Of a stretch of 64,000 nucleotides of DNA, positions 55,860 to 64,000 are shown piece after piece; the first letter of the stretch is position 1, and every line of letters starts with the position of its first letter. This stretch comes from Labyrinthula sp. Ha. Its lineage: Eukaryota; Sar; Bigyra; Labyrinthulida; Labyrinthulaceae. The notes beneath the pieces were generated by a model. The model was not told the DNA's origin, made no database searches, and was given only the letters and a program-made list of their open reading frames with translations. A program made the position numbers and the translations under genes. Location of the stretch: assembly GCA_015227615.1 (NCBI GenBank), contig JAALGZ010000012.1, positions 1,116,001 through 1,180,000 on the forward strand, in the 5' to 3' direction.

Positions 55860-56207
55860 CTAAGAACTAAACTTAGTAACAGCTTTGGTTCCTTCAGAAA
55901 CTGCATGCTTTGCAAGTTCACCTGGAAGAACAAGTCTAACTGCAGTTTGAATCTCTCTTGAGCTTAAAGTCTGCTTCGAGTTATACTTTCCAAGCTTAGA
56001 TGATTCAGTGGCAATCCTTTCGAAAACATCGTTAATGAAACTATTCATAATCGACATACTTTTCTTTGAGATTCTAGTTTCTGGGTGCACTTGCTTGAGT
56101 ACTCTCATAATATAAGTTGAAAAAGTCTCTTTTCTTCTCTTACTTCTCTTCTTTCCATCAGCCTTTGATGGTCCTTTTGCTGCTTTCTTACTTGGTGTTT
56201 TTGCCAT
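55860..56207 (-). CDS. Histone H2B
   Basis: 115 residues from ATG 56207 ([12 protein letters not shown]). It has a short Lys-rich tail, then [61 protein letters not shown] and the C-terminal [13 protein letters not shown], all canonical. The C-terminal Lys of GTKAVTK corresponds to the usual ubiquitination site. It pairs with H2A in the nucleosome. It shares a 146-bp divergent promoter with H4. Confidence 0.98.
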   Translation of the reverse strand: MAKTPSKKAAKGPSKADGKKRSKRRKETFSTYIMRVLKQVHPETRISKKSMSIMNSFINDVFERIATESSKLGKYNSKQTLSSREIQTAVRLVLPGELAKHAVSEGTKAVTKFSS

Positions 56208-56665
<458 letters not shown>

Positions 56666-56680
56666 GCTTAGCTTATCTAA

Positions 56681-56699
56681 GGCGTTTTTTCAAAACGCC
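56681..56699 (+). terminator. Histone 3' hairpin (H4)
   Basis: GGCGTTTTTTCAAAACGCC followed by ACA, 15 nt after the H4 stop. Confidence 0.92.
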
Positions 56700-56912
56700 A
56701 CAGGTAGAAAAAGGATGAAACCTTGTTCTTATGGGTCATAAACCAGAAAACCTATCAACGCTCTCCTATAATTACGCAATGACCTGAATTATAGGACATT
56801 GTTATCTAGCTCACTCCGGGAAACTGATGTTTGCTCAAAATGTCTGTAAGTATGACCAGTTTTCTGTAAATTAAAGTGTTCGTTTAAATTTAAATGCGAA
56901 TATAAATTTAAA

Positions 56913-57842
56913 ATGTCTTCTGTAAGCAATAATGACTTTGAAGAAAGTCTTTTGCAAGTTAGAAACCATGAGAGGTTGTCTAAAGCCTCCCTAAGTGATT
57001 CATTTTCATCAGGAGAATCTGATTTCTTGCAGCAGTCTCCCTTCAAGATGCAAGAAGCTGCATTTGCAATCACACCACCAGAGTTAAAACCTTGTTCAGA
57101 GGAATCTCAACCAGTTGTTCAAGATACGGAAGCAGGGATACTAGAAGGGCTGGAAACGCGGAAGCTAGTCTCTTACTCACAGAAACGGCCATGGTCAGAA
57201 GAAGAGGATAGGAACCTAGCAGAAGCTATTGGATTGTATGGCCCCCAGAGCTGGAGCAAAGTTGCTCGATGTTTAGAGGGTCGAAAAGGAAAACAATGCA
57301 GGGAAAGATGGCATAATCACCTTTCACCAGATGTGAAGAAAGGTTCTTGGACACAGGAAGAAGATGAAATTATTTTTCAAGAACACAAGAGAGTGGGAAA
57401 TCAGTGGGCTTTGATTGCAAAGAAGGTTAAAGGAAGAACAGACAATGCTGTTAAGAATCGTTTCTACTCAACAATGAGGAAAGCAGAGCGCCAAGTAAGG
57501 AAGAGGCACAAGCTCCAGGATTATGAAGAAAATGGAAGAATTGACGAGAAAGCTGCAGGAATAAAGTTGAACAAGATGTATATAGCGGGGGGCTCCCCAG
57601 ATTGTGCAGCAACGCAACCAAATTTTGGTCCCTGGGAAGCTTTAGGATGGCAATTTTTTCCTTATATCCATGAATCTGAAAACCCGCAAGAAACTTCCTC
57701 ACCAAAAGATCATGAGCAGAAGAATGAGGGAATATTTAGTTCCTGCATATTCAATGGTGCTACCGAACCAAGATCACAGATATCAAGAGCGCCTTGCACG
57801 GAGAAAACGGAACCGAAAGACTTGTTTGAGATCCTCTTGTAA
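56913..57842 (+). CDS. R2R3 Myb transcription factor
   Basis: 309 residues. Two adjacent Myb repeats at about 90-190: RPWSEEEDRNLAEAIGLYG...WSKVARCLEGRKGKQCRERW and KGSWTQEEDEIIFQEHKRVG...WALIAKKVKGRTDNAVKNRF, with the regularly spaced Trp of R2 and R3. Such pairs bind YAAC(G/T)G DNA. No third (R1) repeat is visible, and the N-terminus is Ser/Glu-rich. The start is the first ATG, in an AT-rich leader. It lies 247 bp downstream of H4 on the same strand and faces a second Myb gene with 117 bp between stops. The histone promoters next door carry matching YAACGG sites; a regulatory link is inference. Confidence 0.92.
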   Translation: MSSVSNNDFEESLLQVRNHERLSKASLSDSFSSGESDFLQQSPFKMQEAAFAITPPELKPCSEESQPVVQDTEAGILEGLETRKLVSYSQKRPWSEEEDRNLAEAIGLYGPQSWSKVARCLEGRKGKQCRERWHNHLSPDVKKGSWTQEEDEIIFQEHKRVGNQWALIAKKVKGRTDNAVKNRFYSTMRKAERQVRKRHKLQDYEENGRIDEKAAGIKLNKMYIAGGSPDCAATQPNFGPWEALGWQFFPYIHESENPQETSSPKDHEQKNEGIFSSCIFNGATEPRSQISRAPCTEKTEPKDLFEILL

Positions 57843-57959
57843 GGCCGAAGATCAACTGCAATAAATATCTTATTTGTTGTTAATGCCAAAGCTTAACCTG
57901 TAAGGTGCAAAAACTCTACAAAAGTCTACAGAAACAAAAACTCAAAGATATTAATACCA

Positions 57960-58739
57960 TCATGTCTTACGCCTGGGTCTCACCTTTCCCAATGACGAGT
58001 TCCATCTATTTTTAATATTATTATCTGTTCTGCCTGGAAGCCTTCGAGCTATGGCCGCCCATTTATTTCCAAGCTCTCTATGCGCTTTTTTAAGTATCTC
58101 ATCCTCTTCAGGCGTCCAAGGGTCCTTATTTATGCCCGGGCTTAAGTGATGACACCACCGCTCTCTACATTGTTTTGCTCTTCTTTCTCCATTAAACTCT
58201 TTAGCAATAGCCTTCCACTTTTTAGGTCCATATTTATCGACAAGTTGCCTCAATTTCAAATCCTCTTCATATCGCCATGATCCCTTGTTCAACACAGATG
58301 AATCTTTTTCAAAAATTGATCCCCGAAGTTTAAGTTCATGTCTAGGACTAGATACTGCTTTGATTCGGGAAATTTTAGAAGATCGTTCTCCGTTTTCGTC
58401 ATCCAACTCAAGAGATGTTATATCTTTACAAATTGGACTTAAACCAGTGCTCTGAACTGTACTTGTTTTTTCTGACTTGAGAGCAATTTTTCGTCGAACT
58501 GTTTTCCTTCTAAGTTTTCGTTCAAGTGGTCTAGCAGTCTCCTCTATTCCAAGCTTCACTTGACTTTTCTGTGGAAACCGATCAGCTTCTACTTTTACCC
58601 CAAGTACTGCCTCGACGGACCTTTCGGGAAACTTATAGTCCTCGGCTTCTTTCAACATAGTAGCAACTCTCTTAAGACTTTCAAAACTTGACATGCTATC
58701 ATCCACGTTACTCAACTGCGAGTTTGACATAGCAAGCAT
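57960..58739 (-). CDS. R2R3 Myb transcription factor (C-terminal DNA-binding domain)
   Basis: 259 residues. The Myb pair is at the C-terminal end (about 155-255): [20 protein letters not shown]...[21 protein letters not shown] and [20 protein letters not shown]...[20 protein letters not shown]. The N-terminal 150 residues are charged, with a basic patch ([11 protein letters not shown]) likely to be a nuclear signal. Start: first ATG of the frame (MLAMSNSQ). An AACCGTT word lies 62 bp upstream of the ATG (58801-58807), so self- or cross-regulation by Myb is conceivable. Convergent neighbour of the other Myb; the sequences differ enough that a recent duplication is unlikely. Confidence 0.92.
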   Translation of the reverse strand: MLAMSNSQLSNVDDSMSSFESLKRVATMLKEAEDYKFPERSVEAVLGVKVEADRFPQKSQVKLGIEETARPLERKLRRKTVRRKIALKSEKTSTVQSTGLSPICKDITSLELDDENGERSSKISRIKAVSSPRHELKLRGSIFEKDSSVLNKGSWRYEEDLKLRQLVDKYGPKKWKAIAKEFNGERRAKQCRERWCHHLSPGINKDPWTPEEDEILKKAHRELGNKWAAIARRLPGRTDNNIKNRWNSSLGKVRPRRKT

Positions 58740-61700
58740 TGAAGGACGCTATTTAGGGCAAAATGGAGGATGAGCGAATTTGTGCCAGTGAAGCAAGAAT
58801 AACCGTTTTCACAGAAGAAGCGTTTGGGAAATTTTGAATGTGGGAAAGTTAATCTTTTTTACAAAACAGCGTTCGAGGACAAGTAAGTTTTGATTGTGCT
58901 TAGGGGGATTCTGCTAGTTCTGCTCTTGCAAGTGCGTTAACGTTTTCAGTTTCTTAGTAACAATTTGTCTGCTTCAGAAAAAAATGGGAAGTTACGTTTG
59001 GCGTGAAAAGTAATAACATTTTAGAGCTACTTGTTGCAGTTCGTTACCAACAATTCCAACATGGAGGAGCATGTCCGTTGCTGATCATAGAAGCGTGGGT
59101 TCGACTTAGGTTCGTTTGATTATTAGGAGAAACGAAAAGTAATGATGTCATGGTTATTGGAAAGAGTAACAAACTTCATAAAGGTAAAATAGATTGATGA
59201 AAAATACAAAGCTTAGGTTTCTTGAATAATAGAGCTTTGCACAGGTTCAAGTACGTGAATGGGGATAGGATTTCAGCTTACTGGAGAGACAGAGAGTTAC
59301 ATATTGTTCAAATTCTTCTTACAACCATGTCATTTGCGTGGGAGTTCTGCTGCTGGCAACTATTTTGTTTTATGAGTTAAGCATAGTTTAAAGTAGTTAG
59401 ACAAAAGAATATACCTTCATATCGTTATTAATCCTTTGTGATCTTCCAGTGGTAACAGGGTTAAGCTGTTGTAGCGGGCAAATTTTTCTAATACCTTCAC
59501 GAGTAACATAAGATTAAATAAAAAGAAAACAGGAGGAAACATGTGGCAGCATGGTTGCCCTGGAAAGCAATTCCGGTAGTTTATAAGAAAAATAAGTGTT
59601 ATCATTTTCAATGAAACGTTTTTTCGTACCATATCTGTGAAAGGTCTCTAAGCTCCTAGTATAGTTTAGCTTAGTTTCAACTATAAAAAACTGGCATAAT
59701 TAAGCTTAAGCATTCCAATGTCTTAATGAATGAGCTCAAAAACACATTTTTCGGTGAAATCATCCTGCTATAAGTTTCATTAATTTATAGTTAGCCGGTA
59801 GATGGCTAACAAGCGTAGTCCTCATCGTAAATCCATAGAAAAACAGAGACCTAAGACGCACCACGAATTAAGAATTACCTCGATCTATTTTAGAAGCAGC
59901 AAATTCTTAAAAACTATTAATGTACAAAAAATATTTTTGCTGAATACGTTTGTTCTCCATAGGCTTATTCCATTATCTTTCGTTATTTGAGTACGATGTA
60001 CAAATTAGTTCTTCGAAAGTTATTGGAAAAAAAATCTATAGTCGTCTGGCTTAGAAATTGCTTCATGATAAACCTATTGCGAGTCACGAAAGGTGGTCTA
60101 TCAAATAGCATTCTATTTTACTAGATATGTAGGCTTCGTCAGCTTTAATTGTAGTACCCAATACAAGCTCTGGATGATATTACTAAATTAACACCTCAAT
60201 TCTTTCCTTAGAACTACTTAAATCTTATTAAGCAATAAAAGATGTCTATAAGACGCGTTAACTTCAACCTTTTAAGCAAGATTTACGTATCTTGCACTGA
60301 TTTTTCTTTCGCTAAGATTTCAAAATTGTCTTTGGGAGAAACTTGAAACTAAACTGAAGTTCTGAAAATACACCTAACTAACTTAGCTATATGGAGATAG
60401 AGGTGACAAAGCTCTTGCATGTGATAATCATAATAATAAGAGGGGGTTGTTTATAATTTCTATCTCATCCGTTATATTCCTATCTCAGAAACTAGACCTG
60501 ATGTCTGAATAGATAGGTTCTGTTTCTGTTTCTTATGTTCAAGAATTAAGTATGCCTGGTATTCAGAGATAACTCCTGAATACCAACGTTAACTTATAAA
60601 ACTGATAAAACCAAGTACATATATCTATGCAAACACTACTATATATACAACAATAGGTATTCTCGAATAAGCTCATTTTACTTGGTGGTGAGAAAGTGCT
60701 GTATCTCTCTGGTTATTTTACTCAGCAATAGCAACAAGGAGTCTTAATCATACACTGAAAGAAGGTTAATAGAAGAGCAGAGATGTCTATTTAGTATCTG
60801 GAGCTAGGTTTTTTTAGGCTCTATTTTATCAATGCTCTCGACTCAATCTTGATCCTAGGTTTCACACTTCCGATTAGCTCTTCAGACTCTAGTTAATTGT
60901 AAGTTTATTCTAAAGTTTTCATGAATTTTTCCTGTCTCGTGATACTTCGCTTGGTTTTCTTAGTCAGTGCCGTACTTCTTTTCCGAGAAAAAATAATTTT
61001 AGCTATGGCCTTCCACTCATATCAATGGGTTTCAAATCTTTTAAGATATTTATTTAATAACTCATTATCGTCCTTTTTATTGGTTTCGCCATACTTTTTT
61101 CGAAAGATGTGAAAAGTTTGAAAACTGTGGAATGTTAATCACTGCTTTCTTTCTTGAGTTTATATCAGGAATAAGTCATTTTGGAAAACTCTTTGTTAAG
61201 AGCTTTCCAAAATCGGTGCTCTCAAGATCTTAAGGTTGTCCGCTTTCAGGTGTATATACCTCCTAGAAAGTTGATTTTTATAAATCATAATGTAGATAAA
61301 GACCTATCAGAAGTGAAAAATAAATGTAAGACCATGGTTGTCCAATATTCCGGTGGGGATATAGTTCTTATACTAGTCATTGTCGTGACTATATTTACCA
61401 AAAAAAAAACTGTGTATAATTGTGAACTCCTTCGCCTTAATCATTGGGAATTTTTTCCCCCATTTTAAGACACATCAAGATTAAGGGTGCTGTATGTAAT
61501 AGACTTAGTTGATACTCCCAATCATACTGACCTTTCTACATATTTTCTCTCGCTCAGCCTATACAACCTCGGTCAATATAAGAAAAGTTTCATGTAATTA
61601 CGATTTGTATAAGTTATCTGAATTCAATATGCTTTGTTTTATCTTTTTTTATTACCAATTCCTAAGAAACCATACGGTAAAACAAAAAATACAGATTTTG

Positions 61701-63254
61701 AAAGGATGCTATCAGCTTTTCAATATTGAGGACAAGGTATTCTAGAATATGTCTTTTGAACCCCATATAATTCATCATAAGTATTATTCTTGAATAGAAT
61801 AGTCCAAATCATAGATCCGCTACTTATGGCTTGAGTTTGGCAAGTAGAACAGTTGCTCCACGTGCATGAGAAAATTCTTCAAAAAAATAGAGTGAGTTGT
61901 ATTTCCCTTGTTCCTTGAATATTAGATTTTAAGTTTCTTTTTGGAGGTTAATAGTTGATGTTAATTGAGTCGGTATGAGGTAAATATAAAATAGTTTTTT
62001 CATTACATTTTTTCCAAGAAATCTTTATGCCATTCTTTCGTTGATACTTAAATATCTTATAGAATAACTGGATGTTCTTACACTAAGAACCAAATTAGAT
62101 GTCATTACATAACATATGTAAGAGTGAAGTTTTTAGTGTGTGCTTGTCAAATGCAGATTGAGAAAACCGCGAAACTTAGTTTCCACTTTAGATATGTTCT
62201 GAACTCCTATGTTAAACTAGAAGTATCTATATCTGTTAGATGAGAGAGTTATCATGTTCGACCTCTTCCTTCCAGTTCATCACCATCCTGTATTAATTTT
62301 CTCGGGCTTACTAATTTTAAAACTCCTTTTCGGCAGGGGAAGCATAGAAGTACTAAAACCCAACTAATAAGCACTTTGAATCACAGTAATATAGTTAAAT
62401 TCATTTAGTTTGAAGGACTCAATGCAATCATATCTACACAACCCTGTATTCCTAACTGAGCAGATTGGAAGCTAACAGACTACTATTCTAGAGCTTTCAG
62501 ATGAACCATAAGAAACAAAAGAGGCTAAGCAAATATACTCTGCTCCTGCACTAGGTTATTTATTCAGCGTAAAGCAAGAAAATTTAAAACTTTAGATTTC
62601 CCCAAGGTATTCCTTAAGCAAATCCAAGTATTTGCGTGATCCAAAGGCAGCATCGCAGAAGCATTTTCTCATTTTCACTGCTGGTACCCAATAGGATTTA
62701 TATGTCATGGTACTTTCCTGATGAGCCTATTTCTAACACAAAATGTCGTTTCATTGGTTTTCTTTCTGCACTTGAGGCGCTGATAATTGTGTTGCTTTAA
62801 TATCTTTGGGTGCCGACTTTGACATAAAGAAGCGATTGCTTTGAACAAAGGAGATTAATCACAAACGAGAAGAACAGGTTTAGGTATATAGAAAATGGCG
62901 CACTCCATCAATAAGAACCATCAGGGAAAAGCGTTTAACTTCTGTTTTTTTTGTTTCCTAATTTCGCTAGTGAATAAACATTTTCCCTTGTTCTAAGAAT
63001 ACTTTCTCGTGGAGTCTGAGCCACATATATAAGAAATCAACAAGCAGGCCATAGGTTTTTTATGGTAATGGGACTTGCTGCTATCAAAGGAAAAGCCACT
63101 TGATGAAAGTAGTTTAAGCTCTGTCAACTAAAGCAAAATCTAAATTAGACTGGCCACGCCTTAGTACTTAAGAGAATAAGATTTTAAGCACACCATGCAG
63201 CCTGGTAGGAAACAAAAAGTAAAGTTCGATTTCGTGATTTGTCGATAGTATGAC
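58740..63254. other. 4.5-kb gene-free region
   Basis: AT-rich; short open stretches (59802-59990, 61181-61468, 61509-61745) lack any recognisable motif. No RNA gene or repeat identified. Confidence 0.45.
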
Positions 63255-63491
63255 TCAAACTACACCAATGTAGAGTACGTTGTTTCCTCGTAGAAAGCAG
63301 TCAGTGTATTTGGATACAACCACGCCGTTGTCATACTCCTCCACCTGTTCCATAGCCAAATTCATGAATCCGTCCAAGCATGTTAACACACCTTTATACT
63401 GCGTTCCTGAGTTCAATTTAACCAAAACAGGTCTACCGACAGCCTTCTTCAAAAAATCATTTGGAGCTTTCTTCTTTTTTTCCTCAGCCAT
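63255..63491 (-). CDS. LSM6: LSm6, U6 snRNA / decay LSm-ring subunit
   Basis: 78 residues, the usual LSm6 size. The Sm1 motif (VGRPVLVKLNSGTQYKGVLTCL, read with DGFMNLAMEQ) and Sm2 motif (DCFLRGNNVLYIGVV) are intact, with the RNA-binding residues of the FMN and RGNN segments. Similarity in PNDFLKKAVGRPVLVKLNSG and LRGNNVLYI is to LSm6 more than to SmF. LSm6 belongs to LSm2-8 (U6 snRNP, nucleus) and LSm1-7 (mRNA decay, cytoplasm). No intron. It lies head-to-head with the next gene. Confidence 0.93.
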   Translation of the reverse strand: MAEEKKKKAPNDFLKKAVGRPVLVKLNSGTQYKGVLTCLDGFMNLAMEQVEEYDNGVVVSKYTDCFLRGNNVLYIGVV

Positions 63492-63546
63492 CTCTTAGAT
63501 GAACCAATTAAATCACCTGCTACATTTGTTTGACCAATCAAATCAA
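63492..63546. promoter_or_regulatory. Compact shared promoter of LSM6 and its divergent neighbour
   Basis: Only 55 bp lie between the LSM6 ATG and the favoured ATG of the gene on the plus strand (7 bp if the upstream in-frame ATG at 63499 is used). No TATA box is visible. Confidence 0.5.
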
Positions 63547-64000
63547 ATGTTGATTCCAAAAGTAACCGTTGACGTGAATGACAACAAAAAACACTTCGAA
63601 GAGCTTCAAAAATACGCTGTGTTAGGTCCAATAGCGCTCGAATTGTCAATACAAGATGGGTTTAATATGAAGGAGATAAGTTTGTATTTGAAGGATTACC
63701 TGTTTGCCTTTGATTGCATTATTTCACTGAATGGTGGACAACAGCCCCAAGAAAAAGTGGTTGAACTAGTTGCTGAGTTACTTAACGCCGGTGCTCTTTT
63801 TGTTTATATAAATGTACTTTCCACTTTGTTTTTTACTTTTTAGATTGCTGATGACAAGCTTTTGTATATGCTAGGTGAAGAGATACCTGAAACAGGGCAT
63901 CAGAGAATATTCCTTCCGACCAGTGCAACAGGCGAGTTCTCTCCTGGAGGACGTGTAGAGTCACTAAGTTCAGAAGATAGGATTAATCGCTTGGAAATTC
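63547..64000 (+). CDS. Unrecognised protein, partial (runs off the window)
   Basis: Exon 1 is 63547-63813 and exon 2 starts at 63844 and continues past the window end; 141 residues visible. I choose the ATG at 63547 (MLIPKVTVDVN) because the earlier in-frame ATG at 63499 would leave 7 bp to the LSM6 start. The region ISLYLKDYLFAFDCIISL through VVELVAELLNAGALFVYIN and ADDKLLYML has the helix pattern of a DEP-like winged helix, but this is weak. After this comes RIFLPTSATGEFSPGGRVES, then SSEDRINRLE, which may start a coiled coil. No function assigned. Confidence 0.75.
63814..63843 (+). other. 30-bp spliceosomal intron
   Basis: GTACTT...TTTTAG, phase 0. The unspliced frame ends at the TAG of the acceptor, and the frame after it is open to the window end. 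A 42-bp alternative starting GTTTAT at 63802 is also in frame but less like the other three introns (GTA donors, 28-31 bp). Confidence 0.8.

Overview
The window is AT-rich nuclear DNA from a eukaryote, most likely a unicellular protist whose group I cannot fix. It has core histones, a spliceosomal/decay LSm protein, a G-protein-coupled-receptor-kinase-like kinase, R2R3 Myb factors, a myosin-fold protein, a LINE and a Ty3/gypsy-type LTR element. TAA, TAG and TGA all act as stops, so the code looks standard. Spliceosomal introns are few and extremely short: the four that can be placed are 28, 29, 31 and 30 bp, with GTA donors and AG acceptors. Genes sit in tight clusters (overlapping or under 150 bp apart) separated by 3-8 kb stretches with no recognisable gene.

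Layout. 0.7-2.0 kb: five-finger C2H2 protein (-). 2.0-13.0 kb: gene-free, with one hAT-like MITE and a degraded LINE fragment. 13.0-14.9 kb: three-exon GRK-like kinase (+). 14.9-22.6 kb: gene-free. 22.6-26.6 kb: long LINE copy with apurinic endonuclease and reverse transcriptase, split by one frame change. 27.5-30.0 kb: a cluster of a possible SANT/Myb-like protein, a USE1-like SNARE, and 3-hydroxyanthranilate dioxygenase (convergent with the SNARE and overlapping it by 4 bp). 30.27-37.58 kb: broken Ty3/gypsy-type LTR element on the minus strand, with TG...CA repeats and a 4-bp target duplication. Downstream of its integrase it carries an MT-A70-type N6-adenine methyltransferase reading frame and a SANT-like reading frame. 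37.6-43.8 kb: gene-free apart from a second MITE. 43.8-49.3 kb: 1862-residue myosin-fold protein whose nucleotide site has been lost. 49.3-54.3 kb: gene-free. 54.3-56.7 kb: one of each core histone gene, in two divergent pairs (H2A/H3 and H2B/H4). 56.9-58.7 kb: two convergent R2R3 Myb genes. 58.7-63.2 kb: gene-free. 63.25-64 kb: LSM6 head-to-head with a gene cut by the window edge.

The main finds are: (1) the methyltransferase cargo of the LTR element, whose last codons lie in the polypurine tract and whose stop codon is the first three bases of the 3' LTR; (2) the catalytically dead 'pseudomyosin'; (3) a histone cluster in which all four genes end in the same 19-nt SLBP-type hairpin and both divergent promoters share the same motif set, including a Myb-type YAACGG box, next to two Myb genes.
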